Positions 26,752 through 35,934 of a stretch of DNA of 64,000 bases are shown here, piece by piece (position 1 is the stretch's first letter; each line of letters starts with the position of its first letter). The DNA lies in assembly GCF_002217355.1 (NCBI RefSeq), contig NZ_MUHA01000014.1, positions 1 through 64,000 of the forward strand. Direction: 5' to 3'. The stretch is from Flavobacterium oncorhynchi (lineage in GTDB: Bacteria; Bacteroidota; Bacteroidia; Flavobacteriales; Flavobacteriaceae). A model generated the notes under the pieces. That model was not told where the DNA came from. It ran no database searches and saw nothing but the letters and a program-made list of their open reading frames with translations. A program made the position numbers and the translations under genes.

Positions 26752-26825
26752 AATAGATATTTGGTGGTATTTGGTTTATTATTTTTGGAAAGAAAAAAAA
26801 ATACAGGGTTAGAATTAATTCAAGC

Positions 26826-28610
26826 TTATTCTATAGTCATAGATCTTAATTTTGTTCTATAAGCTTCAAGTGCTATAGATTTGGAAATAAAGCCAAAGTA
26901 TTTGTCATTTCGTAAAACGGGTAAAAATGCTGATTTTGATTTTTCGAATTTACTCATTACAATTTCCATGCTGTCGTACGATGAAATTGTTGCGGCTGGT
27001 GTTTTCATCACATCTTTAATCAAAGTGTATTTTACACGATATGCATTAAATATAATTTCGCGAATGTCATTAAAATGCACAATTCCCACGAGTTCTTTTT
27101 CATTATTCACAACTGCAAAAACGACTTGATTTGAATGTGAAATTAGATCCACTAATTTACTTAAATGGTCTTCAGGATGTACGGTTAAATAATCGCATTG
27201 TATAATAGAATCAATGTCTAAAGTCGAAAGGATGTTAGAATCTTTGTTGCTGGTAAAGGCATGTCCTTTTTTTGCTAAATTTTTTACGTCGAGCGAATAT
27301 TTTTCGAAACGTTTAGAAATAGCAAAACTAATAGAGGAAACAATCATAAGCGGAATCATTAGGCCGTAACCTCCAGTTATCTCGGCAATCAAGAAAATTG
27401 CAGTTAATGGCGCATGAAATAAACCACTCAAAATACCAGCCATTCCAACCATTGTAAAGTTGCTGATTGGTAAATGCGATAAACCAATTAAACTTACAAA
27501 TTTTGAAAAGAAATATCCTAAATAAGAACCTAAGAATAATGAAGGTGCAAAGTTTCCTCCATTACCGCCGCTTCCAATCGTGAGTCCAGAAGCGAATACT
27601 TTTACCATCATGGTGCAGCCCACAAACAAAAGAAAAACCCATTGATTGTTTCTAAAACTCTCGAACAAAGTATTGTCTAATAGTTTTCCTGGATCAGTTT
27701 CAGATAATGTTTTGATGCTCTCATAACCTTCACCAAATAGGGTTGGAAAAATAAAGATTAAAAGTGCTAAAATTGAGGAACCTATTAATGCTTTTTTATA
27801 AGGTCCAATTTTTAATTCGGCAAAATAATGCTCTATTTTTTGGAAATTTCGAGAATAATAAACAGCCATAAAACCGGTTAATAATCCTAAAATGATATAA
27901 AAGGGAATGTTATGAAAGTCGAATGTTTCTTGCTTTTTAAAAGATAATAAAATGCTCTCATCTAATACAATTGCAGAAACTAAAGCTCCAGTAGCAGCCG
28001 AAATCATAATAGGCGTAAAGGCCGAAATACTTACATCTACCAATAAAACTTCAATAGCAAAAAGAACTCCTGCAATTGGGGCGTTAAACGCTGCTGCAAT
28101 TCCCGCGGCAACGCCACAGCCAATAAGTAAAGTTCGGTCTTTATAAGCTAATTTATAATTTTGAGCATAATTAGAACCAAAAGCAGCACCAGTTACAACA
28201 ATTGGGCTTTCTAAACCCGCAGAACCTCCTAAACCAACTGTTAACGAGCTTGTAATAATTTGAGCATACATTTGTTTTTTCGGGATAATACTTGCTTTTT
28301 TGGCAACCGCGTATAAAATTTGTGATGTTCCTTTTTGGATAGTTCCATTTAGAACTTTGTTAATCACAAAAACGGTTAATAAAATACCAATTATAGGCAG
28401 GATACTATTGATGAAACTCAGTTTTAAAGTTCCGTTGATGTATGTTGCAAACGAAAAAACACTGTGAGCAAATGTCTTTAAAACAATTACAGCAAATGCA
28501 CATGAAATACCTACCAAAACACTTGATAAAAAAATGAACTGCTTTGGTGTCATAACAGATTGCGACAAAGCAATTATACTTTCTAGTCTTCGAAAAAGTC
28601 TTTTTATCAT
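26826..28610 (-). CDS. ClC-family chloride channel or transporter with CBS domains
   Basis: The 594-residue inner-membrane protein has about ten hydrophobic segments in the first 430 residues and two CBS domains at about 450-590 (IIQCDYLTVHPEDHLSKLV, then VMKTPAATISSYDSMEIVM). ClC selectivity signatures are GLGGSAGLESPIV, which contains the gating Glu, and GSGGNGGNFAPSLFLG. It moves chloride or another anion, with or without proton exchange; the sequence does not decide which. A TAAATTTG -7 box upstream indicates its own promoter, separate from ggt. Confidence 0.9.
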   Translation of the reverse strand: MIKRLFRRLESIIALSQSVMTPKQFIFLSSVLVGISCAFAVIVLKTFAHSVFSFATYINGTLKLSFINSILPIIGILLTVFVINKVLNGTIQKGTSQILYAVAKKASIIPKKQMYAQIITSSLTVGLGGSAGLESPIVVTGAAFGSNYAQNYKLAYKDRTLLIGCGVAAGIAAAFNAPIAGVLFAIEVLLVDVSISAFTPIMISAATGALVSAIVLDESILLSFKKQETFDFHNIPFYIILGLLTGFMAVYYSRNFQKIEHYFAELKIGPYKKALIGSSILALLIFIFPTLFGEGYESIKTLSETDPGKLLDNTLFESFRNNQWVFLLFVGCTMMVKVFASGLTIGSGGNGGNFAPSLFLGSYLGYFFSKFVSLIGLSHLPISNFTMVGMAGILSGLFHAPLTAIFLIAEITGGYGLMIPLMIVSSISFAISKRFEKYSLDVKNLAKKGHAFTSNKDSNILSTLDIDSIIQCDYLTVHPEDHLSKLVDLISHSNQVVFAVVNNEKELVGIVHFNDIREIIFNAYRVKYTLIKDVMKTPAATISSYDSMEIVMSKFEKSKSAFLPVLRNDKYFGFISKSIALEAYRTKLRSMTIE

Positions 28611-28638
28611 TATTTTTTTTAAAATTTCAGGTGAGGTG

Positions 28639-28646
28639 CAAATTTA
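28639..28646 (-). promoter_or_regulatory. -7 box of the ClC gene
   Basis: The minus strand reads TAAATTTG, about 28 nt before the ATG at 28610. No TTG is present at the ideal spacing. Confidence 0.4.
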
Positions 28647-28696
28647 GTTTTAAACATTCAAATTTGCGTAATCTTTCTGCTTAAATCTTTTTCAGA

Positions 28697-30376
28697 CTAA
28701 AAACCAGCGGCTTTATCATCTCCTCTAAAATCGGCGCCTCCTTCAAGTTTTTTATTTGGTAAAACCAAAATAGCATCAACCTTGCCAATTACAGGAGTTG
28801 TTTTTTCATTAATTAAATAACCTTTGGCAGTTAATTTTTCAAATGTATTTGTGCTGAAAGTATGAGGTTCAAAAGTAATAATATCTGGAAGCCATTGATG
28901 GTGAAAACGAGGTGCATTTACGGCTTCCTGCATACCTAAACCAAATTCGTAGACATTTAAAATAGTTTGCAGTACCGAAGTTATAATAGTAGAACCGCCT
29001 GGTGTACCTACAACCATAAATAATTTTCCGTTTTTCTCAACGATAGTTGGAGTCATTGAACTCAGCATTCGTTTTTGTGGTGCAATACTGTTGGCATCAT
29101 TTCCTACCAATCCAAACATATTTGGAGATCCAGGTTTTGCACTAAAATCATCCATTTCATTATTTAAGAAAAAGCCTAATTCATCGCAATAGTATTTTGA
29201 TCCAAAGGCATCGTTTATGGTTGTAGTTGCAGCAACAGCATTTCCAAATTGATCTATAATAGAGTAATGTGTCGTTTCGGTGCTTTCGCTGTACTTAATT
29301 TCGCCTTCTCTTATTTCTGATGATAAACTGGCTTTATCAAAACTAAAAGTCGACATACGTTCTTTTAAATACGAATCAGCCAAAAGTTCTTTTACTGGTA
29401 TTTTAACAAAATCAGGATCTCCTAAAAATTGACTTCTATCCGCATAAGCTCTTCTTTCGGCTTCTACAATGACTTGAATTGCCTGCTCGGAATTGTGTCC
29501 CATTTTTGACAAATCATAAGGAGCGATCATTTTCATAATTTGAGCCAGACAAATTCCGCCGCTGCTTGGCGGTGACATTGAAGTAATTTTTAATTCTTTG
29601 TAATTAAACTGCAATGGTTTTCTCCATTTAGCTTCATAACTTGCTAAATCTTTAAGCGTGATAATACCGCCGTTTTTTTGAATATAATCTACTAATATTT
29701 GAGCCGTTTTTCCTTTATAGAACTCATCTTTTCCATTTTTTAGAATTCGTTTTAAAGTATTAGCAAGCGCAGGATATTTGATGGTGTCTTTTTCTTTAAA
29801 TTCTTTCGCCATAAGCGTATTTGGACCATTTGCTTTTACAATGGCATCATGGTAAGTTTCAAGTTGTTTTTGTTGTTTTTGAGTTACTACGACACCTCTT
29901 TCGGCTAAAGCAATTACAGGCTTTAAAATTTCAGAGATAGGCAGAGAACCTAGTTTTTTATGCACAGCAAATACTCCTGCAACAGTTCCAGGGACACCAA
30001 TTGCTAATGCGGTTTCGGTACTTTTGCCTTTTATAACATTTCCATCTTTGTCTAGAAACATATCTTTTGTTGCCGCAAGCGGTGCTTTTTCGCGATAATC
30101 TAAGCTTCCCACTTCGCCATTTGCTTTGCGGTAAACCATAAAACCACCTCCGCCAATATTTCCTGCATATGGGTATGCAACTGCCAATGCAAGTTCTGTT
30201 GCGGCCATAGCATCAAAAGCGTTTCCTCCTTTTTTCATAATTGCAGCGCCAATTTTAGAAGCTTCTTCGCGAGCAGAAACTACCATAGCTTTAGATACAA
30301 CCAATCCAGTTTGTTTTGAAGTTTGCGCAAAACTGCAAATGGAAATAAAATATAATATAAAGGTGATTTTTTTCAT
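28697..30376 (-). CDS. ggt: Gamma-glutamyltransferase
   Basis: The 559-residue secreted enzyme cleaves the gamma-glutamyl bond of glutathione. It is made as a proenzyme and cut into two subunits. A signal peptide covers about residues 1-17 (ICSFAQ). Early motifs are GGNAFDAMAA and GNIGGGGFMV. The autoprocessing nucleophile is Thr368 in TETTHYSIID, and the substrate-binding stretch is LSSMTPTIV, followed by GTPGGSTIITSVLQ. The length is standard. It follows acpH on the same strand after 35 nt, so the two may be co-transcribed. Confidence 0.94.
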   Translation of the reverse strand: MKKITFILYFISICSFAQTSKQTGLVVSKAMVVSAREEASKIGAAIMKKGGNAFDAMAATELALAVAYPYAGNIGGGGFMVYRKANGEVGSLDYREKAPLAATKDMFLDKDGNVIKGKSTETALAIGVPGTVAGVFAVHKKLGSLPISEILKPVIALAERGVVVTQKQQKQLETYHDAIVKANGPNTLMAKEFKEKDTIKYPALANTLKRILKNGKDEFYKGKTAQILVDYIQKNGGIITLKDLASYEAKWRKPLQFNYKELKITSMSPPSSGGICLAQIMKMIAPYDLSKMGHNSEQAIQVIVEAERRAYADRSQFLGDPDFVKIPVKELLADSYLKERMSTFSFDKASLSSEIREGEIKYSESTETTHYSIIDQFGNAVAATTTINDAFGSKYYCDELGFFLNNEMDDFSAKPGSPNMFGLVGNDANSIAPQKRMLSSMTPTIVEKNGKLFMVVGTPGGSTIITSVLQTILNVYEFGLGMQEAVNAPRFHHQWLPDIITFEPHTFSTNTFEKLTAKGYLINEKTTPVIGKVDAILVLPNKKLEGGADFRGDDKAAGF

Positions 30377-30411
30377 GATTAAATAAGAGTTTTTATAAGA
30401 TCAATTTGATT

Positions 30412-30996
30412 TTATAATGAAAGTAATTTTTGTTTAGATTGCGCTTGTACATCTTTAAAGAAAAGATCGAATTCGCGTTCAAATTCTGGATAGAATTCTT
30501 TGAGTTCCTGGCTGGCAAATTGCATTTTGGACTGATTTTTTGATCTTCGATCCATTTGCGTTAAAATATACTGAATACCATCTATAGTTTGATAACTCCA
30601 AAGCCAATTTTCCCGAATCATTGTTGGCATTAAGTTCTGTGTTTTTTCAGTAAGAATTGGATAATTTTCGTGCAATGATCTGTAAAAACGATTAATGAAA
30701 TGATCGAGTTTTTCATCAGAGTATTTTTCCCAATTTTTAGCTAAAAAATGATCGTACATAATATCAACAATTACTCCTGAATAATGATGGTATTTTTCAT
30801 GAAGTCGTTTAGTACTTTGTCTGAACGTATCGTGCGAATCGGTGTAAGTATCAATGAATCTATGCAGCAGTATTCCTTTTTGAACATCTTCAGGGAAATG
30901 TTCAAATTGTTTCCCACGAATGCCGTCGGCCATAAAATTGCCAATTTTGATTAAATCATTTTCACCAGAAAGATATATATGGGCTAGGAAATTCAT
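30412..30996 (-). CDS. acpH: ACP phosphodiesterase-family protein
   Basis: The 194-residue protein matches the AcpH (DUF479) family of HD-like metal hydrolases, which remove the phosphopantetheine arm from acyl carrier protein. It begins MNFLAHIYLSGEN, followed by GNFMADGIRGK and LLHRFIDTYTDSH, which provide the His and Asp metal ligands, and then YDHFLAKNW. It is cytoplasmic. It lies upstream of ggt with a 35-nt gap. The palindromic repeat at 31007-31235 lies directly before it. Confidence 0.88.
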   Translation of the reverse strand: MNFLAHIYLSGENDLIKIGNFMADGIRGKQFEHFPEDVQKGILLHRFIDTYTDSHDTFRQSTKRLHEKYHHYSGVIVDIMYDHFLAKNWEKYSDEKLDHFINRFYRSLHENYPILTEKTQNLMPTMIRENWLWSYQTIDGIQYILTQMDRRSKNQSKMQFASQELKEFYPEFEREFDLFFKDVQAQSKQKLLSL

Positions 30997-31006
30997 TTTT
31001 GTGAGG

Positions 31007-31235
31007 TGCTAAGGTTCTAAAGTGCTAAGTTCGCTCTTGTAAAAGTATAAAAACTTTTTTAAATGATTTTGTTATAAAATTGTCTGGCATTTTATGAAAT
31101 GGTTACAGCACTTAAGGAATCTCGACTTCTTAAGAACTTACAACATTTGCGATTCCTATTAAAATGAGATGTTATTTTACTAAAATTTTATAGTATTTAA
31201 AAATCTTAGCATCTTGGCAACTTAGAAGCTTAGTA
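31007..31235. repeat. Inverted-repeat intergenic element, family 4
   Basis: Arms at 31007-31029 and 31213-31235 match as reverse complements in 18 of 23 positions; they are built of degenerate ctaag/cttag units (tgctaaggttctaaagtgctaag). The 183-nt centre has no ORF. The element fills the divergent region between acpH and glmM and ends just before the glmM -7 box. Confidence 0.5.
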
Positions 31236-31242
31236 ACTTTTC

Positions 31243-31250
31243 TATATTTG
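31243..31250 (+). promoter_or_regulatory. -7 box of glmM
   Basis: TATATTTG matches TAnnTTTG and lies 26 nt before the glmM ATG, directly downstream of the right arm of the intergenic inverted repeat. Confidence 0.5.
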
Positions 31251-31276
31251 TAATAAAATAACCATAACGCAGAAAA

Positions 31277-32665
31277 ATGACTTTAATAAAATCTATTTCA
31301 GGAATACGAGGAACAATTGGAGGAAAAGTAGGAGATAACCTGACTCCTGTTGATGCAGTAAAATTTGCATCGGCATACGGTACTTTTCTAAAAAACAATA
31401 CTTCAAAAGAAAAATTAACCGTTGTAATTGGTCGCGATGCCAGAATTTCTGGACCAATGATTCATAATCTTGTTGTAAACACTTTAATAGGTTTAGGAAT
31501 CAATGTAATTGATCTTGGTCTTTCGACAACGCCAACTGTTGAAGTGGCAGTACCGCTTGAAAAAGCTGATGGTGGAATTATTTTAACAGCTTCTCATAAT
31601 CCAAAGCAATGGAATGCTTTAAAATTGTTGAATGAAAAAGGAGAATTTTTAAGCGGAGCAGAAGGAGCTAAAATTCTTGAAATTGCTGAAGCTGAAGCTT
31701 TCGATTTTTCGGATGTTGATAATTTAGGAGAGATTACACCAAATGATGCTTATATGGATATTCATATTGACGAGGTTTTAAATTTGCCTTTGGTTGATGT
31801 TGAAGCTGTAAAAGCGGCAAAATTTAAAGTAGTTGTTGATGGAGTAAATTCATCTGGAGGAATTATTATTCCAAAACTATTAGAATTAATGGGAGTTGAA
31901 GTAGTAAAATTATACTGCGAACCAAACGGACATTTTCCTCATAATCCGGAGCCTTTAAAAGAACATTTGACTGATATTTCAGAATTGGTGGTAAAAGAAA
32001 AAGCGCATTTAGGAGTTGTTGTAGATCCTGATGTTGATCGTTTAGCTTTTATCAGCGAAGACGGAGAAATGTTTGGTGAAGAATATACTTTGGTAGCTTG
32101 TGCTGATTATGTTTTGAGTAAAACACCTGGAAATACAGTTTCAAATATGTCATCATCTCGAGCTTTACGCGATGTAACAAAAGCACACAACGGAAACTAT
32201 GAAGCAAGTGCTGTAGGTGAAGTGAATGTGGTTGAATTGATGAAAAAAAATAACGCAATTATTGGCGGCGAAGGTAATGGCGGAATTATTTATCCTGAAT
32301 TGCATTACGGAAGAGATAGTTTGGTAGGAGTTGCTTTGTTCTTAACTCATTTGGCAAACAAAAAAATGACTGTTTCGGCATTGAGAGCTTCATATCCGGA
32401 ATATTATATGAGTAAAAACAAAATCGAATTAACACCGCAAATCGATGTTGATGCTATTTTGACTGCTATGACTGAGAAATATAAAAATGAAGATATTTCT
32501 ACAATCGACGGTGTAAAGATTGATTTTGCAACTGAATGGGTCCATTTAAGAAAATCGAATACAGAACCAATTATCCGAATTTATACTGAAGCACCTTCAC
32601 AAAAAGAAGCTGATGTTTTGGCTCTTCGAATTATTGATGAAATAAAAGAAATTGCTGGAATTTAA
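31277..32665 (+). CDS. glmM: Phosphoglucosamine mutase
   Basis: The 462-residue alpha-D-phosphohexomutase interconverts glucosamine 6-phosphate and 1-phosphate for UDP-GlcNAc, peptidoglycan and lipopolysaccharide synthesis. The N-terminus has SISGIRGTIGG, the catalytic serine is Ser106 in TASHNPKQWNALK, the metal-binding loop is DPDVDRLAF and the sugar loop is GGEGNGGII. The C-terminal phosphate-binding loop is RKSNTEPIIRIYTEA. It is cytoplasmic and monocistronic, with its own -7 box and a terminator after the stop. A phosphomannomutase activity cannot be excluded from sequence alone. Confidence 0.9.
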   Translation: MTLIKSISGIRGTIGGKVGDNLTPVDAVKFASAYGTFLKNNTSKEKLTVVIGRDARISGPMIHNLVVNTLIGLGINVIDLGLSTTPTVEVAVPLEKADGGIILTASHNPKQWNALKLLNEKGEFLSGAEGAKILEIAEAEAFDFSDVDNLGEITPNDAYMDIHIDEVLNLPLVDVEAVKAAKFKVVVDGVNSSGGIIIPKLLELMGVEVVKLYCEPNGHFPHNPEPLKEHLTDISELVVKEKAHLGVVVDPDVDRLAFISEDGEMFGEEYTLVACADYVLSKTPGNTVSNMSSSRALRDVTKAHNGNYEASAVGEVNVVELMKKNNAIIGGEGNGGIIYPELHYGRDSLVGVALFLTHLANKKMTVSALRASYPEYYMSKNKIELTPQIDVDAILTAMTEKYKNEDISTIDGVKIDFATEWVHLRKSNTEPIIRIYTEAPSQKEADVLALRIIDEIKEIAGI

Positions 32666-32681
32666 TTTCGGAGTATAAATA

Positions 32682-32722
32682 AAAAAACACCTCTTTTATT
32701 CATTTAGAAAGAGGTGTTTTTT
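32682..32722. terminator. Bidirectional terminator between glmM and the acyltransferase gene
   Basis: The stem aaaaaacacctcttt (from 32682) pairs with aaagaggtgtttttt (to 32722), with A and T runs on the outside on both strands. Confidence 0.85.
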
Positions 32723-32749
32723 ATGCTTTAATTTGAAATGTATTTAGAA

Positions 32750-33625
32750 TTATTTCTCAATTCTGTGTTTCCATCTTTTATGTGTCCATAAATAATATTC
32801 TGGAGCTTCATATATTTGTTTTTCAACTTCTTTCAAATACTTTTCGGTAATTTCGAAGTTTTCGTAGTCGTTTGGATTATCTGCCAATGATACAAAAGTA
32901 GCTTCATAATAGCCTCTTGCTATTTTATTTACTTTTACAAAAACCACACTCAAATCATATTTTTTAGCCAGCATTTCGGCACCGGTATGCACAGGAACTT
33001 CAATTCCCATAAATTTCATCGAATGAAAAATTCGGTCTAATTTTGGCGATTGATCACTTGCTAAACCATACATACTTAAAATTCCGTCACGCTGATTTTG
33101 CGCCATCGTTGGAATTGCTTTTTTGGTTTCAACTAATTCTGTATCGTATTTAGAACGTATTTTTCGCACCAATTTATCAAAATAAGGATTGGCTACTTTT
33201 TTATAAACCGCAACGCCTTGAAAAGCAATTTTACGATTAATAGTCAAAAGCCATTCGTAGCTGGCATAATGAGAAGCTACTAGAATAACACTTTTGCCTT
33301 TTTCGGCATATTCTTGTACCAAATCAAGATTAGTCACTTTGAATCTTTTTTCCATTTCTTCAGGAGAAATACTCATCGTTTTAATCATTTCGAGGAACAT
33401 ATCACACATATGCTGATAGAATTTTTTCTCGATTTTTTTTCGCTCTTCATCGCTCAAATGAGGCAAAGTAAGCGCTAAATTTTCTTTAACCACTTTTCGT
33501 CTGTAACCTACAACATAGTATATCAAAAAGTAGATACAATCTGAAAGTAGATAAAATAATCGAAATGGAAGTATAGAGATAAGCCAAAGTAAAGGATAGG
33601 CCAGTATATAAACGATAAATTGCAT
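32750..33625 (-). CDS. Lipid A biosynthesis-type acyltransferase (LpxL/HtrB family)
   Basis: The 291-residue protein has an N-terminal membrane helix (about 4-22, with a second hydrophobic stretch to about 40) and the HX4E catalytic motif at His119-Glu124 in ASHYASYEW. The C-terminus reads YYLWTHKRWKHR, as in LpxL-type enzymes. Members add a secondary acyl chain to lipid A precursors at the inner membrane. Bacteroidota also use relatives for amino-acid lipids, so the precise acceptor is uncertain. It is transcribed alone and shares the bidirectional terminator with glmM. Confidence 0.86.
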   Translation of the reverse strand: MQFIVYILAYPLLWLISILPFRLFYLLSDCIYFLIYYVVGYRRKVVKENLALTLPHLSDEERKKIEKKFYQHMCDMFLEMIKTMSISPEEMEKRFKVTNLDLVQEYAEKGKSVILVASHYASYEWLLTINRKIAFQGVAVYKKVANPYFDKLVRKIRSKYDTELVETKKAIPTMAQNQRDGILSMYGLASDQSPKLDRIFHSMKFMGIEVPVHTGAEMLAKKYDLSVVFVKVNKIARGYYEATFVSLADNPNDYENFEITEKYLKEVEKQIYEAPEYYLWTHKRWKHRIEK

Positions 33626-33737
33626 GTAATATTTTTTTACAAATATAATTTAAAAATGAATAACCACCGATATTTTGGTTTGTGACGGAGTTATCTATGA
33701 GAATGACTATATTTACATTTCATATTAAATATTGTTT

Positions 33738-34376
33738 ATGAATACCATTTTGATTGGAATTATAGTAGCCAATGTACTAATTAGCTATAAAGGATTTAAT
33801 GATCTTTCTTTTTTTAGAAAATACGAATTTCATGTTGGAAGTATTAGAGCAGGAGAGCAGATACGAATGTTGTCATCTGGTTTTTTGCATGTCGATATGA
33901 TGCATTTAATTTTTAATATGCTTACACTTTGGTTTTTTGCGCCGGTTGTTTTACAATGGCTTGGAACCTTTTCTTTTGTTTTAGTGTATTTTGGAAGTTT
34001 AATTTTTGGCAGTCTGCTTACGATGTTGTTTCATAAAAACGATTATAATTATCGAGCCGTAGGAGCTTCGGGTGCAGTTACGGGAGTTTTGTATTCGGCG
34101 ATTTTATTGCAGCCAGACATGATGCTCGGAATATTTTTTGTCATACCAATGCCGGCATATCTTTTTGGAATTTTATATTTATTGTATTCGATTTATGGAA
34201 TGCGCGCCAAAAATGACAATATCGGACATACAGCGCATTTTGGCGGTGCTATAGGCGGTTATGTAATTACATTGATAAAAGAACCTTCATTAATTGTAGA
34301 TCATAGTTTAATGGTTATTTTATTGGCAATTCCTATTTTGATACTTTTTGGTATGGCAAAAATGGGCAAGTTATAA
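33738..34376 (+). CDS. Rhomboid-family intramembrane serine protease
   Basis: The 212-residue inner-membrane protein has six hydrophobic segments. Rhomboid signatures are HVDMMHLIFNM after the first helix, the nucleophile Ser111 in GASGAVTG and the general base His167 in HTAHFGGAIGG. Rhomboids cut single-pass membrane proteins within the bilayer. The frame opens at a TTG two codons upstream, but the ATG at 33738 is preferred. The SIMPL-domain gene follows after 53 nt and may share the transcript. Confidence 0.92.
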   Translation: MNTILIGIIVANVLISYKGFNDLSFFRKYEFHVGSIRAGEQIRMLSSGFLHVDMMHLIFNMLTLWFFAPVVLQWLGTFSFVLVYFGSLIFGSLLTMLFHKNDYNYRAVGASGAVTGVLYSAILLQPDMMLGIFFVIPMPAYLFGILYLLYSIYGMRAKNDNIGHTAHFGGAIGGYVITLIKEPSLIVDHSLMVILLAIPILILFGMAKMGKL

Positions 34377-34429
34377 GGACTGGCACAACTTTTGAAAGAC
34401 CAATTTCAAATAACTTAAATATAACAAAA

Positions 34430-35122
34430 ATGAAGAAAGTAGTATTATTTTTAACAATCATGTTTATGACTATGTCTTACGCTCAAGAAACAAAACAGAT
34501 TCCTCAAATCAATGTAAATGGTGAAGGAAAAGTAAAAGTAGCGCCTGATCAGGTTTGTATTTCAGCTACAGTTGAAACAAAAGGGAATAATGCTAAAGAT
34601 GTCAAAAAGCAAAATGACGAAAAAATGGATGCTGTTTTAAAGTTCATCAAAAAAATGAATGTGCCAACAGCTGATTTCAAAACAAAGCAAGTGGCGTTAA
34701 ACCCGCAATACGACTACGAGAAGAAGAAAACCAGCTATAATGCAACACAAACTGTTGAAATTGTATTGAAAGATTTATCAAAATATGATGAATTAATGGA
34801 AGGTTTAGTTCAGCAGGGGATTAACCGTTTAGATAAAGTTTCTTTTGAAACTTCTAAATTAGTACAACTTCAATCAGAAGCTCGTAAATTAGCGATGAAA
34901 GACGCTAAAGCAAAAGCAGAAGATTATGTTTCTGTTTTGGGACAAAAAGTGGGTAAAGCTTTTACAATCTCTGATAACTCTCAGGTGTATTACCCAAGAC
35001 CAATGTATGCAGCAATGAAATCAGCAGAAGCTATGGATTCTACAGGTGCTTCAAACGAAACTCTAGCAATTGGAGAAATCGAAGTTACAGCAAATGTCAG
35101 TGTAAGTTTTGTTTTAGACTAA
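34430..35122 (+). CDS. SIMPL (DUF541) domain secreted protein
   Basis: The 230-residue protein has a signal peptide (to about residue 19, MSYAQ) and one SIMPL/DUF541 domain (VNGEGKVKVAPDQVCISATV, then NKKQ-type and AKAKAEDYVSVLGQKVGKA elements). Relatives form ring-like oligomers in the periplasm, and some are linked to oxidative-stress defence. A direct biochemical role is not known. It lies 53 nt after the rhomboid gene and is followed by a strong terminator. Confidence 0.88.
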   Translation: MKKVVLFLTIMFMTMSYAQETKQIPQINVNGEGKVKVAPDQVCISATVETKGNNAKDVKKQNDEKMDAVLKFIKKMNVPTADFKTKQVALNPQYDYEKKKTSYNATQTVEIVLKDLSKYDELMEGLVQQGINRLDKVSFETSKLVQLQSEARKLAMKDAKAKAEDYVSVLGQKVGKAFTISDNSQVYYPRPMYAAMKSAEAMDSTGASNETLAIGEIEVTANVSVSFVLD

Positions 35123-35144
35123 GATTTATAAAATTTCAAAATAT

Positions 35145-35188
35145 AAAATCCAAATTCCAATGTAAAATTGGGATTTGGATTTTTTTTT
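35145..35188 (+). terminator. Terminator after the SIMPL gene
   Basis: A 17-bp stem with one G-T wobble (35145-35161 with 35167-35183) is followed by nine T. Confidence 0.85.
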
Positions 35189-35290
35189 GAGTTAGATTTT
35201 TCGGTTTTGATTTTTATATTCTCTATGATGAGTTTTATCTCATTCTTTTTTTGCTAAGACATAACTCCCAATTAAAATCGTAGAAATACT

Positions 35291-35325
35291 GAACCTCCAA
35301 AATGATCATTTTGGAGGTTTTTTTT
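35291..35325. terminator. Orphan rho-independent-type hairpin
   Basis: Perfect inverted repeat aacctccaaaatga/tcattttggaggtt, followed by a run of T. It comes about 100 nt after the terminator of the SIMPL gene and before the susC promoter, so it may end a small unrecognised transcript or act as a second barrier. Confidence 0.6.
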
Positions 35326-35518
35326 GTTCTAGTATTTTTTTTTGTTTTAATGTTTTCTTTAAAAAAAGCTGTTATTTCTAATTTCTGACTGTTGATTTAA
35401 AAAAAATCTTACACTGGGTAAGTAAATGTAAAATATCTTAAAAGGTTTGTATTTAGGTGATTAAATAATGTTGATTGAAAGAGTTAACATTTCTTTTGTA
35501 AAAAAAGCAATTAAAATT

Positions 35519-35548
35519 TTGGGTTTATTATTTTAAAATATACTTTTG
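35519..35548 (+). promoter_or_regulatory. Promoter upstream of the SusC/SusD operon
   Basis: TTG (35519-35521), a 19-nt spacer and TACTTTTG (35541-35548) match the phylum consensus. The next gene on this strand starts at 35935, so the leader would be about 380 nt. Confidence 0.5.
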
Positions 35549-35934
35549 TTCTATCAAATTAGTAGAGTTTAAAATGCAAGAGGCACCCAAAGATTAAAGA
35601 TTATCAAATATTTTCATTTTTGAATATGCAGAGAACCAATAAACATATATGTTTTACAGGTTATCACGGATAACAATTCTTCAATCTCAAATTCATACCA
35701 ATTTTTTAATCAAGATACAGCCTTAGTTTTAGGGCCGAGTTCTTGTGAAATCAGTTCAAATAATAGTAATCCAAAATAAAAAAAATGAAAAAGCGAATGT
35801 GCAGCAAATAAAAAACCATTTCTGTTGCAGCAGAAATGGCGAAGCTTAAAGAAATTGTTCATCTCTTAAAAGGAAAGCGATAATGGAGTAAATCCGTTTT
35901 CGACTCACCTTATTTATTAAACTAAAACAAAGTA

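Larger units (their letters stand above)
35189..35934. other. Long region upstream of susC: orphan terminator, promoter and leader
   Basis: A second perfect hairpin with a T run (gaacctccaaaatgatcatt then ttggagg, 35291-35325) has no recognised gene in front of it. A promoter lies at 35519-35548. It would give a leader of about 380 nt before susC. The leader holds an eight-codon frame from about 35785 (MKKRMCSK) and a 9-bp perfect hairpin ccatttctg/cagaaatgg near 35817-35840. I find no known riboswitch pattern. Confidence 0.45.

Noticed and set aside
35785..35811. Eight-codon leader peptide MKKRMCSK
   Set aside because: Too short to separate from chance in AT-rich DNA, with no repeated regulatory codons and no attenuator-like alternative hairpin.
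35555..35930. Riboswitch in the susC leader
   Set aside because: I looked for thiamine, cobalamin and SAM riboswitch core sequences and saw none.
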